From Thermoplasmata archaeon (GTDB taxonomy: Archaea; Thermoplasmatota; Thermoplasmata; Thermoplasmatales; Thermoplasmataceae), in contig JAJZOT010000018.1 of the NCBI GenBank assembly GCA_021847855.1, positions 1-11,604 on the forward strand: a stretch of 11,604 nt of DNA, read 5' to 3'. Numbering within the stretch: position 1 is the stretch's first letter; every line of letters starts with the position of its first letter. The translations under genes and the position numbers were made by a program. Positions 1 through 7,873 of this stretch are shown here, piece after piece. The notes under the pieces are model-generated. The model was not told the DNA's origin. It did not search any database and was given only the letters and a program-made list of their open reading frames with translations.

Positions 1-1
1 G

Positions 2-100
2 ATTATCAGGGCAAGGAGGCCGGATTACATGATCCAGGAAGTTGGCCTGAAGGTTCTCTATTACAACATGATGAGGGAGAACACCAGGACATATGGGTAG
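2..100 (+). pseudogene. C-terminal end of a transposase (cut by window edge)
   Basis: An open frame enters from the left edge and stops with TAG at 98-100. The 32 visible residues run from IIRARRPDYM to MMRENTRTYG. The basic stretch followed by EVGLKVLYYN resembles the last helix of IS5/IS4-type DDE transposases, which usually end in a similar 'K.L.YN' segment. Only the tail is visible, so it cannot be said whether the gene is whole or a remnant, and the family assignment is weak. It is followed by an A/T-rich gap and the 3' end of the convergent DUF262 gene. Confidence 0.4.
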
Positions 101-134
101 TTATGCAACACAGTTGTAAAGTACAAAATTTTTA

Positions 135-2009
135 TTAAAATTTCAAATGTAGAATTGATTTCTTATCGTCAACAGAAATTTTCCATCTCACTTCCATAAA
201 CTCAAGGAGTTTTATACCCCTTTCTAGAATTTTATCGCTGTTCCACTCTTTTTGTTTGTATATTTCAGCTTCGCTGAAAGATCCTACACAATAACCTCCG
301 CCCTTTCCATCATCCTTTTTTTCCTGAAAACAGTTATTCTGGAATGATGAGTTTCTTTGAGTGGATAACGGCAATAAGTTTCCCAATGAATTTTTCATTG
401 CATCTTTTCTTTCTTTCTTGTATTTACCGAAAATATTCTTCCAGCAATCCTTTTCATCATTAAAGGGGTAGATATGTTCTATACTCACGTAATCTTTTTT
501 GTATTCAGTGTATTCTCTCCAATCTATGGCCTTACCAGCGTTACCTCTAGAAGACTCTTTCAGAAACAGATCGTACTCAAATAGGAAATAATCGATGTAA
601 TTCCAGTCATAGTAACCCCCACCGTTGTCAAACAATTCATCTATCAGTTCCACAAAACTCTGTATTCTGAAATGATTATCTATCCAATCATCTATGTCAG
701 CCAAAACATCCCTTTTGGTCAGCTTCTCATCGAAATACTCCTTTGCTTTCCTATAGAAGTGACTATCGCCGGTATTCGACTGCCTACCAGACAACGCAAA
801 CACTTTGAATATATATTCTTCACATTTCTTAAGTACCTTCACAGTTAAGTCTGTATCTTCTTTTCCTTCAGTCTCTAGTAAAATAGACAGAATCAATGGT
901 TTAAAAGCGGTATAACCAATTCTATTTAATCTTGCCAATTCGCTTATAATATCTCCGTCGTACTGCCCTACCGCCTTTTCTGGGTAATTGATATAATACC
1001 AGTGTTTAACAGCTTCTGACAAAGATACGGCATATTCTGAAATATCATCATAGGTTAGTCCGTTATCTTTGCTATATGCTTTCTTTATTGAAAACAATTC
1101 ATTTAACAAATCTTCAGCGAATGCTTTGCTCTTTGTCCTATCGTAGTTATAGTACATGATCCAATGTGCTCTTAAAAATTCATCATCATCCAACAGTTCA
1201 TCTTTTCCAAGCCATTCATATACAACTTTCCACGCTTTCTTCACTTTCTCCCTAAGTTCTGTTCTAACCTCATCTTTAACCTGGAGTTTTTCTGAAAGAT
1301 ACATAAGCCTGTTCTTAAGTAACTCAAGAACGCTCAATTTTTTTCCACGATTGTTCATAGATTCAAAAATCATTGCGACTTCTTTATCGCCTGACACGTT
1401 ATACAGATTGAAGACCAGTTTGTTTGTAATAATATTGAATAAATCGCCTATACTTCCTTCGTTATAATTTTCTAGCTTATCTTCGAAATATTTTTTGGCG
1501 AAATCAAGTCTTTTGGTGTATGCTGTTTGAATTCCCTCGGTTGGGTGTTCCCTGATTCCCAAAATTTTGCTTTTCAAGTAATCATTGGATAGGTCGTCAG
1601 AAGCGTACCCTAAAATACTAACTTTTACAGATGGGTTGTTGACATTTTCTTTATAGAGATACTTCTGCACTATGTCATGTATGGGTCTCGTATCCAATTC
1701 CTTCATTCCAAGTTTTTTTGCCCTGTCGATTAACGTTTCCAATAATATTACTAGAGTCGTTAATCGCTGTTGACCGTCGATTACGAATTTTGATTTGAAT
1801 CCAGTCCATTTTGCTTCTTGGTTTTCAACCTCAGTAACGGTAATTAAACCAGTATAGTGTTCGTTTGCTTGGTGCAGATTATCTAAATCTTCCCAAATAT
1901 CATCAAGTTGTTCCTTATCCCAACTATATCCTCTTTGATAATCAGGTATTCTAAACAAATTTTCTGCAAATATATCTTTTACGGTTAGTTCGGACTCAAA
2001 CGATTTCAT
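135..2009 (-). CDS. DUF262-DUF1524 protein, single-chain GmrSD-like type IV restriction endonuclease
   Basis: The 624-aa protein joins the two halves of the GmrSD family. The N-terminal DUF262 (ParB/sulfiredoxin-like NTPase fold) shows IPDYQRGYSW at residues 21-30 and the DGQQR nucleotide-binding motif at 78-82. The C-terminal DUF1524 HNH-type nuclease shows EHIYP at about 511-515 (His 512) and NSLGNLLPLS from about 540, followed by an Asn- and Lys-rich stretch. Family members such as GmrSD and SspE cut phage DNA carrying modified bases or act with phosphorothioate systems; the target here is unknown. The length fits the fused form and both signature motifs are present, so the gene looks functional. 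ATG at 2009 is preceded by a TATA-like element (2033-2045) at a distance that suggests a nearly leaderless transcript. No modification genes are adjacent, in line with a type IV enzyme. A fragmentary plus-strand ORF inside it is a shadow. Confidence 0.88.
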   Translation of the reverse strand: MKSFESELTVKDIFAENLFRIPDYQRGYSWDKEQLDDIWEDLDNLHQANEHYTGLITVTEVENQEAKWTGFKSKFVIDGQQRLTTLVILLETLIDRAKKLGMKELDTRPIHDIVQKYLYKENVNNPSVKVSILGYASDDLSNDYLKSKILGIREHPTEGIQTAYTKRLDFAKKYFEDKLENYNEGSIGDLFNIITNKLVFNLYNVSGDKEVAMIFESMNNRGKKLSVLELLKNRLMYLSEKLQVKDEVRTELREKVKKAWKVVYEWLGKDELLDDDEFLRAHWIMYYNYDRTKSKAFAEDLLNELFSIKKAYSKDNGLTYDDISEYAVSLSEAVKHWYYINYPEKAVGQYDGDIISELARLNRIGYTAFKPLILSILLETEGKEDTDLTVKVLKKCEEYIFKVFALSGRQSNTGDSHFYRKAKEYFDEKLTKRDVLADIDDWIDNHFRIQSFVELIDELFDNGGGYYDWNYIDYFLFEYDLFLKESSRGNAGKAIDWREYTEYKKDYVSIEHIYPFNDEKDCWKNIFGKYKKERKDAMKNSLGNLLPLSTQRNSSFQNNCFQEKKDDGKGGGYCVGSFSEAEIYKQKEWNSDKILERGIKLLEFMEVRWKISVDDKKSILHLKF

Positions 2010-2032
2010 TGTATCTTTTTTCTATACGGCCG

Positions 2033-2045
2033 TTATAATTTAAAA
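2033..2045 (-). promoter_or_regulatory. TATA-box promoter of the DUF262 gene
   Basis: Read on the minus strand, the segment is TTTTAAATTATAA, centred about 30 nt upstream of the ATG at 2009. Archaeal transcription starts about 25 nt downstream of the TATA centre, so the mRNA would begin within a few bases of the start codon. Confidence 0.5.
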
Positions 2046-2064
2046 TCTCGCTTGTTAAACGATA

Positions 2065-2450
2065 GAGTTGGTAGCTCTCAAATCCGGCACACTCATCGTG
2101 GTGTACAATCCTCTCCTGGAATCCATCAGGAGGGAACAGTATTACGAGCATTCAGAAGATGAGGATACTGTGGAGAGGGCATTCAGGCAGATGAAGGGGA
2201 TCATATCATTGGGCCGGTGAGGGTATGGCTCCTTTCCCATGTATACGGACACATAAAGGTCTGTTATCTTGCCTATGCAATCCTCACAATGCTGCAATAC
2301 CGCATAGAGAAGACCGGGATATCCGGCAGTGAAGCGCTGGAACTGCTGAGCCACGGGTATATGGTGCAGCTCAGGGACAGGGAATCGGGAATGGAAAGCG
2401 GAGATGGAACTCTCAAGAAAGCAGGAAGAAATCAGGAACCTAGTGTATAA
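2065..2450 (+). pseudogene. Frameshifted C-terminal remnant of an IS1634-like transposase
   Basis: Two adjoining frames together give the C-terminal third of an IS1634-type DDE transposase. The first (about 2065-2217) reads NPLLESIRRE then EDTVERAFRQMKGIISL and hits a TGA at 2218-2220. The second continues as RPVRVWLLSHVYGHIKVCYL and AYAILTMLQYRIEK to a stop near 2450. The family pattern at the junction is 'SL-RPV..W'. The sequence TTGGGCCGGTG at about 2209-2219 would read TTG CGG CCG GTG (LRPV) if one C were restored, so a single-base deletion explains the break. The catalytic Glu region (VERAFRQMK) is present, but the N-terminal two thirds and the left end are gone. It belongs to a different subtype from the intact element at 6185-7902. 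It separates the DUF262 promoter from the radical SAM operon. Confidence 0.75.
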
Positions 2451-2535
2451 AAATCAATGAAAAGTTGGACAATTAAAATCCATAAAGATTAACCATCAAG
2501 TAAAGTTTCTTTATGAAAACTTCAACAGAAATATA

Positions 2536-2556
2536 TTAATATAAAAGATTATATAG
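2536..2556 (+). promoter_or_regulatory. Probable TATA promoter of the radical SAM-NERD operon
   Basis: Two A/T-rich TATA-like stretches, TTAATATAAAA (about 2535-2545) and TTATATA (2549-2555), lie 55-75 nt upstream of the ATG at 2611. Either would start transcription around 2566-2580, giving a 30-45 nt leader. The surrounding 2461-2535 stretch is A/T-rich and shows no gene. Confidence 0.45.
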
Positions 2557-2568
2557 AGATAAGTAAAC

Positions 2569-2586
2569 TGCATTCTTTGAAATGCA
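2569..2586 (+). repeat. Inverted repeat in the operon leader
   Basis: TGCATT at 2569-2574 and AATGCA at 2581-2586 form a perfect 6-bp palindrome around CTTTGA, just at or downstream of the predicted transcription start. A second small pair, GGAA (2591-2594) and TTCC (2602-2605), follows before the start codon. The first could be an operator or an mRNA hairpin; no role can be shown from sequence alone. Confidence 0.35.
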
Positions 2587-2610
2587 TGTGGGAACGCAAG
2601 TTTCCAGAGT

Positions 2611-3057
2611 ATGACACAAACAGATCAAACCAAACAAAAGGCCATTGTGCTGCTTTCGCTAAATTGGTACAGAAGGAAGGACCCAAGAGTACCGCTAGGG
2701 GTGGCGTACGTTTATTCTGAACTTGCCATGGCCCCTTTTGCTAATAAAGACATAGAAGTTAATCTTGTCCAGGCTGATGTGAGAGAGAATCTAAGCAACG
2801 TCCTACATGAGATACTGAAGATTGATCCTTTCATTCTGGGAGTTAGCGTATATGCATGGAATGTGGTTCAGACAAAGCAAATCATAAATTCTCTTATCAG
2901 CTTGGGATTTTCAGGAAAGATAGTGCTAGGTGGGGCAGAAATAACATACGGAGGAGACGAACTAAATGAAGAATTTCCTGAGGTTCATTATTTCGTTATC
3001 AGGAAAGATAGTGCTAGGTGGGGCAGAAATAACATACGGAGGAGACGAACTAAATGA
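2611..3057 (+). CDS. B12-binding radical SAM protein, N-terminal half of a gene broken by duplication
   Basis: The first 129 residues form a cobalamin-binding-type Rossmann domain of class B radical SAM enzymes. They show VLLSLNWY at 13-20, RVPLGVAYVYSEL at about 26-38, ILGVSVYAWN at 75-84 and KIVLGGAEITYGG at 103-115. The classical DxHxxG lower-ligand motif is absent, which is common in this class. After Val129 the frame runs into the second copy of an 88-bp tandem duplication, picks up about 19 unrelated residues (IRKDSARWG...) and stops at 3057. Removing one copy restores a continuous 441-aa protein ending at 4024. Members of the superfamily methylate, rearrange or otherwise modify unreactive carbon or phosphorus centres; the substrate here is unknown. 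ATG 2611 was chosen because it starts the conserved domain and lies correctly behind the promoter. The domain itself is nearly complete, so this half may still fold. Confidence 0.8.
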   Translation: MTQTDQTKQKAIVLLSLNWYRRKDPRVPLGVAYVYSELAMAPFANKDIEVNLVQADVRENLSNVLHEILKIDPFILGVSVYAWNVVQTKQIINSLISLGFSGKIVLGGAEITYGGDELNEEFPEVHYFVIRKDSARWGRNNIRRRRTK

Positions 3058-3086
3058 AGAATTTCCTGAGGTTCATTATTTCGTTA
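2911..3086 (+). repeat. Perfect 88-bp tandem duplication inside the radical SAM gene
   Basis: Positions 2911-2998 and 2999-3086 are identical, both starting TCAGGAAAGATAG and ending TTTCGTTA. As 88 is not a multiple of three, the reading frame shifts by one. The coded segment is the last strand and loop of the B12-binding domain (GKIVLGGAEI to EVHYFV). Lack of any mismatch implies a very recent event, a strain polymorphism or an assembly artefact. Confidence 0.95.
2950..2956 (+). promoter_or_regulatory. Strong Shine-Dalgarno for an internal start at 2966
   Basis: GGAGGAG lies 9 nt upstream of ATG 2966 and matches the archaeal anti-SD CCUCC. In an unduplicated gene this ATG would be out of frame. 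The 88-bp shift places it in frame with the downstream radical SAM domain, so it may rescue translation. The second copy (3038-3044, ATG 3054) remains out of frame with the domain. Confidence 0.5.
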
Positions 3087-4024
3087 AAGGGTTTGGCGAA
3101 AAGGCATTCGTCGGGATTGTGGATGCTCTGTTAAGAAACAAAGAGCCATTGATTCAAGGGGTATACAGGCATGGAGACTCAATTGGCGAACTCCTTGCAA
3201 TCAGTGAGCCAGCTATTGAAAATTCCCCATTTACTAATCAAGAAATAGCAAAGCTGATCAAAGGCAATAGTTTTGTAAGGTGGCAGACCCAAAGGGGGTG
3301 TGTGTTCAGATGCAGCTTTTGTGCGTTCAAGATTCCAAATGGAAGTGTCAGTCAGAGTGGGATTGAGACAGTAAAATATGAATTGAAAAATATGCGAGAA
3401 AATAGCGTTTCAGATGTAGCAGTTCTAGATCCTGTCTTTTTCCTGAATAAGAATCGGGCAATGTCTATTCTGGATTTGATAGAACAAGAATTACCAGACG
3501 CAAAGTTCAGCCTTCAAACGAGATTCGAACATCTGGATGAAGATATAATATCAAGGATTTCTAACCTAAACATCAAACTGGAATGCGGGTTACAGACGCT
3601 CGATGATAAAGTTCAAAGAAAGATTCGGAGAGTTAACAACAGAATGAAGGTAGAACAAGTGATAAGTCAACTCACTCTGCACAAAGTTGAATTTGAAACA
3701 CACCTCATATATGGGCTGCCTGAACAGACTTTCAGTTCCTTCTTTAATGATGTTTTTTCCGTCTTTTATATGGGATGCAAAAAAATAAGGATTTTCCCCC
3801 TGTCTCTTTTGAGGGGTACAGAAGTGGAGATCGATTTCATGAATAGCCAGGATTTGATTTTTTCTCCGATATTTCCAAAGGAGGTCATAAAAACAAAATG
3901 GATTGATATTGGTACAATGCTGGGCATTAAACGATTCCAGCAACGCCTGGAAGACAAATTCTCAAACATGGATGAGGGCGACATTGCATTTCTGAAAGCA
4001 CTAAAAGGGGGAAGAAATTGTTAA
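2966..4024 (+). CDS. B12-binding radical SAM protein, C-terminal catalytic half
   Basis: This 352-aa frame carries the radical SAM barrel. CVFRCSFC at residues 112-119 is the CxxxCxxC motif for the [4Fe-4S] cluster (Cys 201, 205, 208 in the restored 441-aa protein). Further family marks are FSLQTRFEHL, LECGLQTL (the 'GlQS'-type strand) and HLIYGLPEQT, typical of class B B12-radical SAM enzymes. Residues 11-40 repeat the end of the B12 domain from the second duplication copy, preceded by 10 residues that come from reading copy one out of frame. ATG 2966 has a good ribosome-binding site, so the piece could be made separately. Whether a split enzyme works is unknown; strictly the gene is frameshifted. 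The stop at 4022-4024 overlaps the next gene by 7 nt, indicating an operon and translational coupling. It is not a viperin and no precise substrate can be assigned. Confidence 0.82.
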   Translation: MKNFLRFIISLSGKIVLGGAEITYGGDELNEEFPEVHYFVKGFGEKAFVGIVDALLRNKEPLIQGVYRHGDSIGELLAISEPAIENSPFTNQEIAKLIKGNSFVRWQTQRGCVFRCSFCAFKIPNGSVSQSGIETVKYELKNMRENSVSDVAVLDPVFFLNKNRAMSILDLIEQELPDAKFSLQTRFEHLDEDIISRISNLNIKLECGLQTLDDKVQRKIRRVNNRMKVEQVISQLTLHKVEFETHLIYGLPEQTFSSFFNDVFSVFYMGCKKIRIFPLSLLRGTEVEIDFMNSQDLIFSPIFPKEVIKTKWIDIGTMLGIKRFQQRLEDKFSNMDEGDIAFLKALKGGRNC

Positions 4025-6210
4025 GGATTTACAACTGCATGCCACTTCCAGAAGAGACAGAGAATAAGCAGTTGGAAGAACTGATAGACCAAATGCATAA
4101 ATTCCTCAATAGCAGAGACCACGATGTCCACCTTTTAATCAATCCAAAGTTGCCAGGTATAAACAGGCAGTTCGATCTAATCATGTACAGGCACAACAAG
4201 TTTGCCATAATTGAACTGAAGAACATAAGGGGAGATTTCTATCCAAACAATGATAAACACAGACTCTGGGAATACGTAGACGGTAAAGGAAACAAAGTGG
4301 AGTTTGAGAGTGAAAGAATAAATCCTTTTACACAGGTTAGTAAACAGAGATGGGATTTTGCCACATTCCTTCAGGACCAATTTGCAGGGATCTTTAAGGG
4401 CAATACAAAAACAGAAGCAATCAAGACGGCAAGGAGACTTATTATCCCATTCATCGTGACCGCGTCAGGCTCTCAACCTTTGGAATTCAATGATAGTATG
4501 GTAAAATGGTGTACCTTAAGGCCGATTTCCGAGGGTCTGATGAGGAGATTGACCTGGGTAGGTACTGGGGAAGGATTTGGTTTTCAGATGTCAGATTTTA
4601 TCACTTTCCTTTCCTTGGTGAATGCAGTTGAAACCACAATATCTGACTGGCCATATAATGGAGTAATTCCTGAATATGATACGTCCAGAATACCCGCAGT
4701 GGACAAATTGCTGGCCAGCAGCAGTGAAGAATCGATCTTAAAGGGCCTAAATTACTGCAGTGAACTTTCATTGATAAGATATTTTGATGTTATTTTTGAC
4801 CTATCTGACTCATCAAGCAACAAAGTAAAACTGCTTTCCAATACGATTCTCTTCAATTGGCTTGGGGCATTCCAGAGAAAATTTGGATATAAAGAGGCGG
4901 AACAAATTCTGGGAAATTCCATAACAGATGAATATGCGGAAATAAGGAAACTTGCCCTAGATTACGTGATTGGGGGTTCATACTCATACGGGAAAGAACT
5001 CCAGCAGACTTTTGTGGACATGCTTACAAATGAGAGTAATTTCCATCTGATGGCTCTGTTTATCAGGTCTTTAGAATTTTTCCGGAATAAACAATTCTCA
5101 GAATATAAATTAAAAGTCTATTATGAAGAAACACTCTCCAAGAATTTCTTTGGGTGGTATAAAGAGAGAGAAAATACAGCCAAAAGACTTGGCTTGACAA
5201 GTGAATTTGACTTCTTGCCATCTCCAAAAAGTGAAGAAGATAAGGATCTCATCAGTAAATATAAACGGTCAGACGGGCAGATTGAGGGGTGGGGAGGAGT
5301 AATAAAGGCGTGGATTAACACGATATCTGTTGTCGGCTCAACAATAGCCGGAACTCTGATTCTAAACCATTTAAAAGACCTTCTATCAAATTATCGGGAG
5401 TATAGCTTAAGGCATTGGTCTTTGCCACCTTCATTGGAAGAGTCACTTGATGCTATCGAAATCCTACAGCCAGAAGGGGCTTCTTTTTTCCTGAGCGATG
5501 TCCTCCGGGACTCCAAAAATGATTCACTGACGTATCTCCTGATTGATTCATTAGGTAAGTTGAAGGCAAAAGAAGCAACCGAGCTGATAAAACCGTATTT
5601 GTATTTCTGTGATAAGGGGAGCGACGTTACAGACAGGGCAATGAGGTGGCAGGCTGCCTCTGCCATATCTAGAATGGGCGGGATGGAGTTATTTGATGAC
5701 ATCTGGTATATGTTTCTACATGAAGAAAAACCTAGGATGAGATATTCTGAAGGGGAATCTCTCCTTGATGCATTGATTAGACTTTACAAATTGGAAGTAG
5801 AGAAAAGATTACTAGAGATTTTGCAAAAAGATGATTTCAGCGAGTCAAGTTTTTCCAAGTTCGGGGAATTTCTCAGGGAAGCTGGAGGAGAGAAGACTTT
5901 TGATTTACTATCGCAATTGCTGGTTGATAAGGGAATGTTCCTAGAAGACCGGATTTACGGGCCTTCTGATATAATTGTATTTCTCGCATGGTCCCAGGGT
6001 GAGCTTAGGGATAAAGGACTAGCAACAGGCTTGGTCTTCTTGAATTCAAGACGGGTGGACTTAATATCTGTAGGACTTGACCTTGCTGAGCCACATTTTA
6101 TCAAGCATCCAGAAGAACTCTCACAATATGAAAAAAGCACAAATTACTCCATTCTTTCTAGGATTATTCATGTATATAACACCATTAAACCTGAGTATCG
6201 TCCATTTTAG
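4018..6210 (+). CDS. NERD-like nuclease domain protein with HEAT-like C-terminus
   Basis: The N-terminal ~130 residues look like a NERD/PD-(D/E)xK nuclease domain. Features are FDLIMYRHNK with Asp53, FAIIELKN with Glu66-x-Lys68, then NPFTQVSKQRW with Gln106, matching the D...ExK...Q arrangement. Residues about 230-700 are mostly helical. The stretches at 460-525 (SLEESLDAIEIL, DSLGKLKAKEATELI) and 530-560 (RAMRWQAASAISRMGG) resemble HEAT/armadillo-type repeats, often used to hold proteins or nucleic acid. TTG 4018 has a G-rich Shine-Dalgarno (GGGGGA) just upstream and overlaps the radical SAM gene; ATG 4039 is an alternative start. The last residues (IKPEYRPF) and the TAG lie inside the left terminal repeat of the IS element, so the natural C-terminus may have been cut off and replaced. 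No close family is recognised; defence-type DNA cleavage is an inference from the domain and context. Confidence 0.75.
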   Translation: MLRIYNCMPLPEETENKQLEELIDQMHKFLNSRDHDVHLLINPKLPGINRQFDLIMYRHNKFAIIELKNIRGDFYPNNDKHRLWEYVDGKGNKVEFESERINPFTQVSKQRWDFATFLQDQFAGIFKGNTKTEAIKTARRLIIPFIVTASGSQPLEFNDSMVKWCTLRPISEGLMRRLTWVGTGEGFGFQMSDFITFLSLVNAVETTISDWPYNGVIPEYDTSRIPAVDKLLASSSEESILKGLNYCSELSLIRYFDVIFDLSDSSSNKVKLLSNTILFNWLGAFQRKFGYKEAEQILGNSITDEYAEIRKLALDYVIGGSYSYGKELQQTFVDMLTNESNFHLMALFIRSLEFFRNKQFSEYKLKVYYEETLSKNFFGWYKERENTAKRLGLTSEFDFLPSPKSEEDKDLISKYKRSDGQIEGWGGVIKAWINTISVVGSTIAGTLILNHLKDLLSNYREYSLRHWSLPPSLEESLDAIEILQPEGASFFLSDVLRDSKNDSLTYLLIDSLGKLKAKEATELIKPYLYFCDKGSDVTDRAMRWQAASAISRMGGMELFDDIWYMFLHEEKPRMRYSEGESLLDALIRLYKLEVEKRLLEILQKDDFSESSFSKFGEFLREAGGEKTFDLLSQLLVDKGMFLEDRIYGPSDIIVFLAWSQGELRDKGLATGLVFLNSRRVDLISVGLDLAEPHFIKHPEELSQYEKSTNYSILSRIIHVYNTIKPEYRPF

Positions 6211-6217
6211 TAACTAT
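6185..6217 (+). repeat. Left terminal inverted repeat of the IS1634-like element
   Basis: The innermost 13 bases TTTTAGTAACTAT (6205-6217) match the right end perfectly. Outwards, TATCGTC and TTAAACCTG match with five substitutions in all over 33 positions. It encodes the last residues and the stop codon of the NERD gene. Confidence 0.8.
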
Positions 6218-6300
6218 TGGCCATAATGTCCTCGCCCTTCAGTTGTTCTTTGTTCCGAAGAGAGAGTGGATATACGCAAGTTATTTATTCATAGTTACTA
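6208..6300 (+). promoter_or_regulatory. Possible start-sequestering hairpin in the IS leader
   Basis: TAGTAACTAT (6208-6217, in the left terminal repeat) is perfectly complementary to ATAGTTACTA (6291-6300, inside the transposase coding region). The loop contains the GTG start at 6266. Transcripts reading in from the upstream operon could fold this way, while transcripts started inside the element would lack the left arm. This resembles the protection against read-through known in IS10/IS50; the role here is inferred. Confidence 0.35.
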
Positions 6301-7873
6301 TTTAGTATCCATAAGCTTCGAAAGAACCATAGAGGTCAACGGCCGAAAGTACAGGCAATTGGTGGAATCCCGCTGGGATAGTGAGAAGAAGCAGTCCCGC
6401 ATACATGTGGTGAGGCACCTGGGTAGGGTGGTTGAGAGGGAGGGCAGGGAAGTCGTGATACCCTCGGAAATGAGATTCGACACCCTTGATCGATCATTTC
6501 CCGTGGGATTCCTGGCCGTGATCTGGTCAGTAGCCGGGGAATTCGGCATCAGTGATGCCATCGCATCCATCCTTGACGGGGATGCTGCGTATGCAATCCT
6601 TATCCTGTCAATAAACCAGCTTCTCGGCCGCAGATCGCTGACGAAGATCGGCCCATGGGTTTCCGAGTCTCCACTACCGAGGTGGTCAAGGCGTGATGGT
6701 TTTCTCACCAAGGACAGTCTCCTGTCTTCCCTGGATCGCGTATCCAGCGATGATCAGTCCCTTGCACATGCCATACAGAATGCCCTGGTGGAGAAGTGGA
6801 AAGAAATCGCAGGCGACGATTCTCCCGCATATTTCTTCCATGATATCACCCGTATGAGATGGAACGGTGAAGAGGCCTATTATGCGGAGAGGGGATACGG
6901 ATCCACTGTTGGCAGGCCGCACATAGGCTTTGGCCTCCTGGTCTCAAGGAAACATTACTTCCCCGTTGCAGGTTACCCTGTCCGCGGTTCGAAGCCGGAC
7001 AAGACAACCGTGCCAATGGAGCTGGACAGCCTGGGAAGATTTGGGATCCGGGAAGCAACAATTGTGTGGGATCGCGGCTTTGTAACGAAGGGAAACGTGG
7101 ACTATGCCATCTCGAAGGGATTCCATGTCCTTTCCGGCGGAACGCACACATCCTCCGAGGTCGAATCACTGATATCGCAGTACAGGGACGAGGAGATAGA
7201 GAGGAGCCATAACCTCACGGAGCTGTCGGATCACGCTGTGTACCATGAGGATTCTGTGGGAAGCCTGTACGGACACAGGTCTGTGATCGCGGTGATGCTT
7301 GACCCGGAGAGGAGGAACCGCGAGCGCATGGAAAGGGATCGCATGATCCATGCACTGGAGAATGCGGATTCCAGGGAAGAAATCAGGAAGCTCGTGTCGG
7401 AGCTGAAGCCCATTGCCATGCCTGCAAAGGGCAGGAGGGGTTACAGGATCGACCACGATCAGGAGGATCGCATCCGGAGAATGGACGGCAGATCTCTGTT
7501 CTTCTGCACCCGGCCCCACATCAAGGGTGAGGAGATCGTAACAACATACTTCCAGAAGGATCGGGTGGAAAAGGCATTCAGGTACCTGAAGGGTGACGCA
7601 TCCATAGCGCCGGTGAGATACCAGCTTCCGGGAAGGGTTGAGGCATATCTGTCCGTTGTATGCTTCATCTCCTATCTGATAATTTCAGCAATACTCTGGA
7701 AGATGGATGTCAGCGATCTGGAGATAAGCTATGAGGACCTCGTCGAGAAGACATCAAAAATACACGAGGTCACAATGACCTCAAGGGGGTCACAGATACA
7801 TAGGTGGACGGCGATCGGAAAAGAGCTTGAGAAGCTGCTCAAGCCCTTCAACATCACTTCACTGGAGACATAG
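6266..7873 (+). CDS. IS1634-like family transposase (DDE)
   Basis: The intact 535-aa DDE transposase catalyses cut-and-paste movement of the flanking element. Catalytic residues can be placed: Asp193 in FHDITRMRW, Asp269 in IVWDRGF and Glu435 in YFQKDRVEKAFRYLKG, the YREK-type box of the IS4 superfamily. The N-terminus (ERTIEVNGRKYRQLVESRWDSEKKQ...HVVRHLGR) is the typical beginning of IS1634-like proteins. GTG 6266 is the only in-frame start upstream of this region, with a purine-rich GAGAGAG in front. The TAG at 7871-7873 falls in the right terminal repeat. Many antisense ORFs in this G+C-richer stretch are shadows. No damage is seen, so the element is likely still active or recently arrived. 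Confidence 0.9.
   Translation: MDIRKLFIHSYYLVSISFERTIEVNGRKYRQLVESRWDSEKKQSRIHVVRHLGRVVEREGREVVIPSEMRFDTLDRSFPVGFLAVIWSVAGEFGISDAIASILDGDAAYAILILSINQLLGRRSLTKIGPWVSESPLPRWSRRDGFLTKDSLLSSLDRVSSDDQSLAHAIQNALVEKWKEIAGDDSPAYFFHDITRMRWNGEEAYYAERGYGSTVGRPHIGFGLLVSRKHYFPVAGYPVRGSKPDKTTVPMELDSLGRFGIREATIVWDRGFVTKGNVDYAISKGFHVLSGGTHTSSEVESLISQYRDEEIERSHNLTELSDHAVYHEDSVGSLYGHRSVIAVMLDPERRNRERMERDRMIHALENADSREEIRKLVSELKPIAMPAKGRRGYRIDHDQEDRIRRMDGRSLFFCTRPHIKGEEIVTTYFQKDRVEKAFRYLKGDASIAPVRYQLPGRVEAYLSVVCFISYLIISAILWKMDVSDLEISYEDLVEKTSKIHEVTMTSRGSQIHRWTAIGKELEKLLKPFNITSLET

Noticed and set aside
1156..1467. 103-codon plus-strand ORF rich in Ser and Phe inside the DUF262 gene
   Set aside because: Its composition is that of the complement of a Lys/Glu-rich gene; shadow ORF.
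2611..4024. Viperin-type antiviral radical SAM
   Set aside because: The protein has an N-terminal B12-binding domain and class B features; prokaryotic viperins lack that domain and have a different surrounding motif.
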